This document shows positions 1-7,280 of a stretch of 14,678 nt of DNA, in pieces. How positions within the stretch are numbered: the stretch's first letter is position 1; every line of letters starts with the position of its first letter. The translations under genes and the position numbers were made by a program. The DNA comes from Candidatus Cloacimonadota bacterium (lineage in GTDB: Bacteria > Cloacimonadota > Cloacimonadia > Cloacimonadales > JAFGVF01), in assembly GCA_016938155.1 (NCBI GenBank), contig JAFGVF010000003.1, forward strand, positions 1-14,678. The letters run 5' to 3'. The notes beneath the pieces are model-generated. The model was not told the DNA's origin, ran no database searches, and was given only the letters and a program-made list of their open reading frames with translations.

Positions 1-3000
1 AACAAAGTTGAACTCAGTCGTAACGCCTTGAAAATCCCTGAAATAAAGATGCAGTGGTGTCCCGACAAATTGAGAGGGAAATGCCATATAAAGAAGAGGA
101 TTCTCATCATTAATATAATCAAAAATGAAGCTTGTATCAATCTGTTGGTTGTTATTATTGAGAAAGTCAAGTCTTAAAGCTGTGATGGGATTGTAACCGG
201 TTATGTTCACATTTTCCGTAAGTCGCACACTGTTCCCAACCGAGAAGTAGAAAGGAAGATAGTAGGCTGGTAGCATGAATTGATGCTGATACAAAGAGAC
301 ATTTACATCTTCTGCTAATGAGGCGAGTGTGAAATTACTTACTGAACTCGGGTCGTTATCTTGAAACGAGAAATAATAGCCGGCATTATGTCCTGTAATC
401 GAAGCCCTAATATCTGACAGTGTAAAATGATAACCATCTAAATCTGTCCCTAAAGGGTAGGTATATAATCTGTTCCGAGAATCGGGATCAAAGAAAGCTA
501 CATAATCAGATGACGAATCGCTATCAAATTCAAGAACCGGATTAATATCTTCCAAAAGCGAATCCAGAATAGTGTTTCCATTATCGGTTAGAGTTACATC
601 ATAGACAGCCGAAGTCACTATCATATCGTATTGATTGATAACAGGTGAAATCTCATTGGGTAGGGCAGAGGAAGTATTAAGATGCAGGAATAGGTTATTG
701 GCAAATGCGCTTGCAAGGTAGGCAGGGATAATCGAGAAGCAGGAGACACCGTTTGTTATGAGTTTTGTATCCGGGACAAGCAAAGGGAATGTGCAATTTG
801 CCTGCTGAGGAAGTAATTCGGTCAGCATATGGGTACTACTACGGGTTATTGGAATTTGCAGGAAATCATCAGCAAATTGATAACTTTTTTGATTTCCGCT
901 CTTAGAGCTGTATTCCGAATAAAAGATGCTGTTTGTGTTTATGGTTCTCTGCACATCAAACACAACAGAGTTATCATAAATTGAAGTATTATAAGGAATT
1001 TCAAGAATAAAATATTCATCAGTTTGGAGTTCAGAAACAAAGGAACCGAAATTGAAAATATCAACTCTGAAGATTTCACGGGGATTCAACACGGAATATG
1101 GATTTCCTTGAAAGAAATCACTTATAAAATCAGTATCTGGTTCCGGGAATATGTTGATTCTATCGCAGCCGATATGGTCGGTATTAATAAAAGTGAAAGC
1201 ACTTGACTCGATTTCATTCAAAGGTCGGGGTAGATTAAACGCAATCATGGATGAGCTCAAAGAATAATCACTAAAGAATACTGTAGAGCTTGAATTGATA
1301 CCGAAATAAGCTAAATCATTCGTTAATGTGTAGTGTTCTTCATCATAAATATCAGCAGAATGCTTTAAATCAACTGTTGCTTTTTCTGTAGTTTCGGATA
1401 CAGTAAAGAGTGGTGTATCGGAAGCTATATTCAGAAGGTTCTCGGAGATACCAATTTCAAGATATGCCTCATCATTGAGAAGTTCAATAGGAGTGCTGTC
1501 TTGAAATAGTTGAAGCTGAATGGGATAGTTACTACCGGATAGATTATAGGGGGAACCCGTAAAAAGGGAGTTTTCAAAAGGGATATCTGTATTAAAAGCA
1601 ATATCCAAGCGATTAATTCCTGTGGCAGTATTGTTGTTAAAAACAGTCAGATTGCCAAGATTTATCCATGTTTCAGTATATGGGAGTATTAGGGATTTAT
1701 CAGATGTATCAGGTGTATAATCAGCAAAGAAATAATCGCAAGTTGTGTTTAAACCGAAATAAGCCAAATCAGATGAAACTGTGTAATGAGTTTCATCATA
1801 AGTTGTTGAATCAGTTAAGAAGTCAAGATACAACTTTGAACCTGTATCCTGATGAAAGAAAAGAGATTGATTATTAGAGCCATGTGGAATTCCTGCTTCT
1901 ATATAACTGCCTTCAGGAAGCTCATAAACTGTGTGATAATTATGAACAAAACGGAAATGGTATATCGTTTCGGGAGAGATAAGATTGAATGAATCAGACC
2001 CGAATTTTGTTTCCCAATCATCAAGTTCCGAATCAAGGTAGAATTCTAAAACAGCATCTTGATAACTTACATTGCTTAAATCGAGATAAACTCCATCCAA
2101 AAATACTGAAGAAAATGTTCCATCCAAGGGGATAGTATGAATTGCTGTCGTGTCATCCTGTTGAACAAAGACATAATCTCCTGTCTTGTTGGGATATACT
2201 GTGAAAGATTCTGAATCCTGTTCCCAGTACATACTCTCTTCGTTATAGGATTGGGGAGAGGAGTCATTGTTTATTATAAGCAGATCAGGTACTTCCTGCT
2301 CCAAATCAAGATACTTTACAACGGCAACACTGTCTCCGAAAGAAATCTCACCAAAATCAGCAGAGAAAGAATAGGGATGAATGTAAATGTTATTATAGAG
2401 ATTGAATAATTGTTGCAGGTTAATCGCAGGGACATTCGCTTGAATCTGGACAATTGTTTCGGTTGTACTCAGTCCACTTGGTATATACCCACAGAAATCT
2501 GCAGAGAGAATGAACTTTGGAGTATCTGTATTGTAACTAAATGATAGATTATTGGAACCTGTTGATACATTACATAGCTCAAATTCTGATGATTTATGGA
2601 TGTTAAAAGTCAAGATGTCGTCATGATTAGACATATTTTCAGGAGTGTTGACTTCAAGTAACTCCTCACCCCAGGTGATGCTCTTAAGGTCTGAAGATGA
2701 ACCGTCCAAAGGGATGTTTACTTTTACATAGTCTTTAAAAGCACGGGTATCTGTGTAGATAAGAATAGAATCACGATATACACCGAGAAAATAAGTATCT
2801 GAAACCGGAGAGTAATGGTTTGAGATATAAATTGAGTCTCTTTCTGTAAAATCGGTAACAGTACCGAACCAGATGAAGTCACCGCGAATAAGGATATTCT
2901 CCTTAACTATCTCTTTCTCAATAAGGAGATATGATTTGTCATTTTGAGAAGGGATATAGTAATTCATTTCTTCTGAAATAACTGTATCAATGTAATATCC

Positions 3001-3120
3001 GGGGATATCACTTTCATTCAGTGAAAATGGGTCAATCCCTACAGGGAAACGGTCGCTTTCTCTTAAGCAACCACTCATAAGGAGAGTGATGGCAACGAGA
3101 ATTAGAAGAATTCGAGTCAT
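1..3120 (-). CDS. Giant repeat-containing lipoprotein, C-terminus beyond window edge
   Basis: The frame is open for 1040 codons from the ATG at 3120 to base 1, with no in-frame stop in the codon-by-codon check, so the gene is truncated only by the window. The N-terminus is a lipoprotein signal: a short hydrophobic helix ending LLMSGC, with Cys18 as the predicted lipidated residue. The mature part is rich in Ser, Thr, Asp, Asn, Tyr and Phe, has no long hydrophobic segment, and looks beta-rich. A degenerate module recurs about every 150 residues. The best copies are at residues 441-470 and 592-620 (both YDE.HYT then DLAYFG.N), with weaker ones near 102, 306, 747 and 897. The ATG overlaps the stop of the upstream barrel gene by one base (TGATG), so translation is probably coupled. 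It is probably an outer-membrane-anchored surface or periplasmic protein. I do not recognise a named family, and the function is unknown. Confidence 0.85.
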   Translation of the reverse strand, partial: MTRILLILVAITLLMSGCLRESDRFPVGIDPFSLNESDIPGYYIDTVISEEMNYYIPSQNDKSYLLIEKEIVKENILIRGDFIWFGTVTDFTERDSIYISNHYSPVSDTYFLGVYRDSILIYTDTRAFKDYVKVNIPLDGSSSDLKSITWGEELLEVNTPENMSNHDDILTFNIHKSSEFELCNVSTGSNNLSFSYNTDTPKFILSADFCGYIPSGLSTTETIVQIQANVPAINLQQLFNLYNNIYIHPYSFSADFGEISFGDSVAVVKYLDLEQEVPDLLIINNDSSPQSYNEESMYWEQDSESFTVYPNKTGDYVFVQQDDTTAIHTIPLDGTFSSVFLDGVYLDLSNVSYQDAVLEFYLDSELDDWETKFGSDSFNLISPETIYHFRFVHNYHTVYELPEGSYIEAGIPHGSNNQSLFFHQDTGSKLYLDFLTDSTTYDETHYTVSSDLAYFGLNTTCDYFFADYTPDTSDKSLILPYTETWINLGNLTVFNNNTATGINRLDIAFNTDIPFENSLFTGSPYNLSGSNYPIQLQLFQDSTPIELLNDEAYLEIGISENLLNIASDTPLFTVSETTEKATVDLKHSADIYDEEHYTLTNDLAYFGINSSSTVFFSDYSLSSSMIAFNLPRPLNEIESSAFTFINTDHIGCDRINIFPEPDTDFISDFFQGNPYSVLNPREIFRVDIFNFGSFVSELQTDEYFILEIPYNTSIYDNSVVFDVQRTINTNSIFYSEYSSKSGNQKSYQFADDFLQIPITRSSTHMLTELLPQQANCTFPLLVPDTKLITNGVSCFSIIPAYLASAFANNLFLHLNTSSALPNEISPVINQYDMIVTSAVYDVTLTDNGNTILDSLLEDINPVLEFDSDSSSDYVAFFDPDSRNRLYTYPLGTDLDGYHFTLSDIRASITGHNAGYYFSFQDNDPSSVSNFTLASLAEDVNVSLYQHQFMLPAYYLPFYFSVGNSVRLTENVNITGYNPITALRLDFLNNNNQQIDTSFIFDYINDENPLLYMAFPSQFVGTPLHLYFRDFQGVTTEFNFV
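1300..1348 (-). repeat. DNA trace of the ~150-residue protein repeat, copy B
   Basis: This stretch pairs with 1753-1801, exactly 453 bases (151 codons) away. The first 19 bases differ at one position, and the blocks gtgta and ttcatcataa are also shared in register. It encodes the YDEEHYT / DLAYFGIN part of the lipoprotein repeat, so the similarity reflects module duplication within the gene rather than a mobile repeat. Confidence 0.75.
1753..1801 (-). repeat. DNA trace of the ~150-residue protein repeat, copy A
   Basis: This is the partner of the copy at 1300-1348, in the same frame and 151 codons closer to the N-terminus. It encodes YDETHYT and DLAYFGLN. The other copies of the module are visible only at the protein level, so these two probably come from the most recent duplication or are under the strongest constraint. 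Confidence 0.75.
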
Positions 3121-4355
3121 CAACTTCTAACACTCCCATATATAAAGAATCCGAAGATATAGCTTAAGTTTTGGTTGTTATCGTTGTTAATGCTACCCTT
3201 AATTCCAAAATTACCGATTTTGTATGTAAGGGCTCCACCATAACTAAAATTCGGTTCTTTGTAGTTATCGATGATATACCCAGCGGGTGAATAGTAAAAT
3301 TCATGTGCTCCCCAGGAAGAGTAGGCGATTAGATCAATGTTCTTCCGAATGTGATAAATCAGAGTTGTACGAAGCAAATAGTTATTCTCATCCTTATCTT
3401 TTACTTCATAATCTTGAGCAATGTCGCTAATTTCAATCTGCGTATCGAATTGATTAATAGAGTTTTGAATCCAGATGCTGTTTTGGATTGATGAAAGAAC
3501 ATCATACCAGAAATAGGCAAGGGCATAGCCAACTGTTGCTTTCCCTGAAGAGTGCAAAAACTCCTTTTCGATTCTAATCAATCCGCCATAGGAATCGTAA
3601 AGCAAATCATAGTTACCATTCAGATAAGAAAACTCAATCCCCGAATTAATGCCAGAATCTTTAACTCCAATCCCGAGGCTGTATGCATCCCGATAAATCT
3701 TATCATTCTTAAAATGCTTATAATTAATCCTACCGGTATAAATATTTTTTGTCAGGAAAACACTGTTAGAAATAGAATAACTGTCCTCTTCGTCCTGATA
3801 ATAATCACTGCTTAAGAAGAAATACCATGGTAAGTTATCAAGAGCTTTCAGTGCCATAAGGGCATTAAAGGAGGTACTATTTAATTTTACAGCCTGATTA
3901 AGATAATTGCGAGAAGTTTTTAAGTAATTGAGATAAGAATAGCTTATCCCCAATCCGGTATAATCAAACTCTTTATTATCACCTGCAAGTAAAGCCCTCT
4001 GATAGTAGTCGATGCTTTTGTAGTAGTCTTTTTCTAAAAAATATATCTGTCCAAGAAGACGATAAAATCCTGAGTTGGGTGTACAAATTGAAGCTGCTTG
4101 CTTAGCTTCCGATAAAGCTTCCTTTATCATGTTTCTACCCATATATGAGAGGACAATCCCTTCTCTTGCCCTTGCATTTGTCGGGTCTGCTTCCAAGACA
4201 TTTCGGAACGCCTTCTCAGCCAGAATATACTGGTGTCCGTAAAGATACCCTTCTGCTTGGTGCATCAAATTTGTATCTTCGGTAGAATACAAGCTGTTGC
4301 TACCAATTAGAAAGAGTGTAACTACAACTAACAATCTATTTAAGAGACGCTTCAT
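3120..4355 (-). CDS. TPR protein with C-terminal outer-membrane beta-barrel (YaiO-like)
   Basis: This 411-residue protein starts with a Sec signal peptide (basic MKRLLNR, then a hydrophobic core to about residue 24). About four TPR-type helix pairs follow (residues 30-172), with Ala/Gly/Tyr spacing and segments such as AEKAFRNVLEADP and YKSIDYYQRALLAGD. From about residue 175 to the end the sequence changes to alternating aromatic/polar strands (for example FGFFIYGSVRS at the end), typical of an outer-membrane barrel. The TPR-then-barrel layout matches the YaiO type and resembles the AlgK plus AlgE or PgaA export arrangement. The start overlaps the upstream TPR gene by 20 bases and has GAGG seven bases upstream. 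It may anchor or export an envelope product; the substrate is unknown. The layout is clear, but a specific YaiO assignment is tentative. Confidence 0.75.
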   Translation of the reverse strand: MKRLLNRLLVVVTLFLIGSNSLYSTEDTNLMHQAEGYLYGHQYILAEKAFRNVLEADPTNARAREGIVLSYMGRNMIKEALSEAKQAASICTPNSGFYRLLGQIYFLEKDYYKSIDYYQRALLAGDNKEFDYTGLGISYSYLNYLKTSRNYLNQAVKLNSTSFNALMALKALDNLPWYFFLSSDYYQDEEDSYSISNSVFLTKNIYTGRINYKHFKNDKIYRDAYSLGIGVKDSGINSGIEFSYLNGNYDLLYDSYGGLIRIEKEFLHSSGKATVGYALAYFWYDVLSSIQNSIWIQNSINQFDTQIEISDIAQDYEVKDKDENNYLLRTTLIYHIRKNIDLIAYSSWGAHEFYYSPAGYIIDNYKEPNFSYGGALTYKIGNFGIKGSINNDNNQNLSYIFGFFIYGSVRS

Positions 4356-4932
4356 ATTCCTCTAAGTAAGCACAAGTAGGAGAGTATCTTTTGATGAATT
4401 CATACGATTTCTTAGCATTCATCATATCGCCTGAATACAATTGACAAGCAAGGAGATAACAACGGCTATCAAGGTTGTAAGGGTAGATGTTTATAACAGT
4501 ACTAAACATCTTAGCTGCTTTATCCCACTCCTTTTTGGCAAAAAAAGCGTATCCTTTCTTAAACAAAACTGTTGTGTTTTGAGGATACTTTTTGATAATT
4601 TCATCACTCAATAATATTACTTTCTCCCACTGTCCGGTTGCATAGGCTACATTTAATAAACCTTCTTGAGCTTCCAGACATTTATCAAGTTTATTGGCAG
4701 TTGTGTAATATTTTTCCGAATTGGCATAATCACCGTTAAGAGAATAGAGCCAACCGAGGCGGAGATTATAAAACACATCTTTAGGAGACGCTTCAATCAG
4801 AGATTGCATGGCTTCAATTGCGGCAGTATATTGATAATTGTATTCATAATTGTATGAACGGGTTAATGCTGATTCTGCTGATAATGAGATAACCATTATC
4901 ATGACAAGAAAAATTAAAACAAATCTTTTCAT
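4336..4932 (-). CDS. Secreted TPR-repeat protein
   Basis: This is a 198-residue protein with an N-terminal signal peptide (MKRF, then a hydrophobic stretch ending around SLSAESA, residues 18-22), so it is predicted to be periplasmic. The rest is TPR-like helix pairs, for example residues 37-64, 68-90 and 114-150, with motifs such as GDYANSEKYYTTANKLD and KEWDKAAKMFSTV. No Cys follows the signal, so it is not an obvious lipoprotein. It abuts the SGNH gene with no gap, has a strong GGAGGAA site, and overlaps the next TPR/barrel gene by 20 bases. The two TPR proteins share N-terminal style and probably work together as a periplasmic scaffold, comparable in position to AlgK in alginate export. 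The precise role cannot be read from sequence. Confidence 0.75.
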   Translation of the reverse strand: MKRFVLIFLVMIMVISLSAESALTRSYNYEYNYQYTAAIEAMQSLIEASPKDVFYNLRLGWLYSLNGDYANSEKYYTTANKLDKCLEAQEGLLNVAYATGQWEKVILLSDEIIKKYPQNTTVLFKKGYAFFAKKEWDKAAKMFSTVINIYPYNLDSRCYLLACQLYSGDMMNAKKSYEFIKRYSPTCAYLEEYEASLK

Positions 4933-5880
4933 TTATTCCTCCAACGGTTTAATTACTTTTGCCAGTTCATTTGTGAAAATAGTGGCACCAACGGCATTAA
5001 GATGATCTCCATCTCCAAACCCTTCATCAGGAATCGGGAGTTGAGAGAAATCATAATATACAATTCCGAAATTCCTCTGTAGATAATCATAAACATATTT
5101 GTGATTTTCAAAAAAAATACTTGGTATCTGCTTATAATAACCTGGATGAACCGGCGTGTTTACAAGAATAACTTCGATATCATTCTCATAACAAAGCTTA
5201 CATATCTGGATGACAGAGGCATACATCAATTCTGAGACACCCGCCTTTTTCCCATCCTTACTGTAATGTGCTTCCAGAGAATGTTTAATCGTCTCCTGAG
5301 AAAGATTGCAAGTACCGTTATATCGATAATATCCACCAAATGGATAATTTGCAATGTCAGGCTCTTTATGTTTCAACAAGTAGAGATAAAGGTGCAGATT
5401 GTTTGAGAAATCAATCGGAAGTCCCCAATCATATTTCATCTTTGAATAGAGAAAATCAATATCATGCTTTGAGGTGAAGATATTCTCTTCATTTTCTATA
5501 ATGGGATAATATCTGTCCAACATCACATTTCTTCTTGATTTGAGCATCTCGTCGTCATATAAAGTCGAGAAGTTATGATACGCAAAGTTAAGGATGATTC
5601 TTTTGGGTTTATTGTGCTGTAAAAAATATCTAAGCTTTATCAAAGTCAGGAAGTAGTTCTCGCTATTCTTTGAGAGGTTTATTGTATCGGGTAGAATTTC
5701 AGGGTCAATGGCACATTGAGTATGAGAATCCCCCATAACATAAGTTGTTTCCTTAAGTTTGAAATTAGCCGGATTGTAAATTGCCGGTAAAAACACAAAT
5801 TTATTAATTAAAGTGAAAATCCCTAAAAGAATAATGGTTATTCCGAGCAATGCGAGTAAGTATGAGATTAGCTTTTTCAT
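4933..5880 (-). CDS. Membrane-anchored SGNH-fold acyltransferase/esterase-like protein
   Basis: This 315-residue protein has one N-terminal membrane helix (about residues 5-27) and a large, presumably periplasmic domain. The SGNH nucleophile block is GDSHTQ (Ser52), and the C-terminal block is DGDHLN with Asp290 and His293 in D-x-x-H spacing, so the Ser/Asp/His triad is intact. It follows the MBOAT gene after two bases. The MBOAT plus SGNH partnership is established in alginate acetylation (AlgI with AlgJ/AlgX) and in teichoic acid D-alanylation (DltB with DltD), where the SGNH partner completes transfer of the group to the acceptor outside the membrane. I infer the same role here. Whether the group is acetyl or something else, and what accepts it, is not visible. 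Confidence 0.75.
   Translation of the reverse strand: MKKLISYLLALLGITIILLGIFTLINKFVFLPAIYNPANFKLKETTYVMGDSHTQCAIDPEILPDTINLSKNSENYFLTLIKLRYFLQHNKPKRIILNFAYHNFSTLYDDEMLKSRRNVMLDRYYPIIENEENIFTSKHDIDFLYSKMKYDWGLPIDFSNNLHLYLYLLKHKEPDIANYPFGGYYRYNGTCNLSQETIKHSLEAHYSKDGKKAGVSELMYASVIQICKLCYENDIEVILVNTPVHPGYYKQIPSIFFENHKYVYDYLQRNFGIVYYDFSQLPIPDEGFGDGDHLNAVGATIFTNELAKVIKPLEE
4936..4942 (-). promoter_or_regulatory. Strong Shine-Dalgarno for the secreted TPR gene
   Basis: The minus strand reads GGAGGAA immediately before the TAA of the SGNH gene, which itself abuts the ATG at 4932. The site lies inside the end of the SGNH reading frame. It is one of the best ribosome sites in the window and supports the chosen start. 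Confidence 0.7.
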
Positions 5881-5882
5881 AA

Positions 5883-7280
5883 TTAGAATTGGAAGTAGAG
5901 AAACTTGTTTTCGTTAAAAATCCCGAAGCAAATAATCAAGCAGAATGTGATGCTCAAAAAAAGCAGTTGCTGATAAGGTTTTAAGTCTGTTAATCGGGAT
6001 AGGTTAAAATTGAATCTGTGGTGAATAACGGTCATATAAGCAATAAAAACAATCGAAAGCATTAGATCAGTACCCGTTAGACCGGGTACAAAACCTCTCC
6101 AATTGATGGAATGAAAAACATTCCGAATAATATAAAGAGCATCATTCAAAGATTTTGCTCTAAAGAAAACCCATGCAAATGAAACGGCTATGAAGGTGAT
6201 AACAATGCTAATCTGTTTCGGTAATCTCGTAAACAGGTGAGAAGTCATTTTGTAAAAGATAAGATAAATTCCATGCAAAATTCCCCAGACTAGAAAAGTC
6301 CAATTTGCTCCATGCCAGAATCCACTAAGAGTAAAAACAAGAAGTAGATTAAAATAGGTTCTTGGAATGCCCTTTTTATTGCCACCTAAAGGGAAATAAA
6401 GATAATCCCTGAACCAGGAGGAGAGGGATATGTGCCATCTTTTCCAGAACTCAGAAATATTTACTGAAGAATAAGGGATATTAAAATTCTCAATTATATC
6501 AATTCCCATTACTTTGGCAATTCCTATTGCAATATCGCTGTAACCGCTGAAATCGCAATATATCTGAAAAGTAAAAAACAGTATTCCAACAATTAAAGGG
6601 AAACCGGAGTAATCTGTCGGGTTTGCAAAAATGACATCGGCAAATAGGGCTAAACGGTCAGCTATAACAACCTTTTTAAAGAAACCCCAGAGAATTCTGC
6701 TGAAACCGATAATCAGGTTTTCCGCTTTAATCGGGTTTATGGACTTGAATTGTGGTAATAAATGAGAAGCCCTTTCAATAGGTCCTGCAACTAACTGGGG
6801 AAAGTAGGAAACATATAACGCAAAATAACCAAGATGTCTTTCTGCTTTCAGCTTACCTTTGTAAACATCTATGGTGTAGCCCATTGTTTGAAAAGTATAG
6901 AAAGATATACCGACCGGTAAAAGAATTTTCATAACAGGAGAATCGGGAGTCGGATAAAGGGAGGGGATAACAACTCCAAGATTCACTAAAAAGAATTTGA
7001 GATATTTGAAAGTAAACAGCATTCCGAGATTAGTAACGAGACTAACAGTCAGAAAAAATCTTTTTAATTTCAAATTATCCGTTTTCTCAATTCTGATTGC
7101 AGCGAAATAATCAACAATGATTGAGGTTATTATCAATATCAGATATTCGGGTTTCCAGAAACTGTAGAAAAGAAAGCTGACAGCAAGCAACAGCCCCCAT
7201 TTCACCTTGTGAGGTGTCAGAAAATACAAAACCAATACGATTGGTAGAAAAAGAATGAATTCAAGCGAATTGAACAGCAT
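5883..7280 (-). CDS. MBOAT family membrane O-acyltransferase (AlgI/DltB-like)
   Basis: This 465-residue polytopic membrane protein has the hallmarks of the MBOAT family: PQLVAGPIER near residue 161, DFSGYSDIAIG near 243, FWKRWHISLSSWFRDYLY near 278-295, and SGFWHGANWTFLVWG near 319-333. His323 in FWHGANW sits where the catalytic His of AlgI-type enzymes lies, and His283 is the other conserved His. Length is normal for AlgI/PatA-type proteins. These enzymes hand an acyl or aminoacyl group from a cytoplasmic donor across the inner membrane, usually to an SGNH partner, which is encoded directly downstream here. The start overlaps the preceding stop as TAATG. The family is certain; the donor and acceptor are unknown. 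There is no neighbouring glycosyltransferase to suggest an alginate-like polymer. Confidence 0.92.
   Translation of the reverse strand: MLFNSLEFILFLPIVLVLYFLTPHKVKWGLLLAVSFLFYSFWKPEYLILIITSIIVDYFAAIRIEKTDNLKLKRFFLTVSLVTNLGMLFTFKYLKFFLVNLGVVIPSLYPTPDSPVMKILLPVGISFYTFQTMGYTIDVYKGKLKAERHLGYFALYVSYFPQLVAGPIERASHLLPQFKSINPIKAENLIIGFSRILWGFFKKVVIADRLALFADVIFANPTDYSGFPLIVGILFFTFQIYCDFSGYSDIAIGIAKVMGIDIIENFNIPYSSVNISEFWKRWHISLSSWFRDYLYFPLGGNKKGIPRTYFNLLLVFTLSGFWHGANWTFLVWGILHGIYLIFYKMTSHLFTRLPKQISIVITFIAVSFAWVFFRAKSLNDALYIIRNVFHSINWRGFVPGLTGTDLMLSIVFIAYMTVIHHRFNFNLSRLTDLKPYQQLLFLSITFCLIICFGIFNENKFLYFQF

Noticed and set aside
1024-2267. Short plus- and minus-strand frames in the left 3 kb
   Set aside because: All lie within the 1040-codon lipoprotein frame, which is continuous, starts with a lipobox signal and shows internal repeats.
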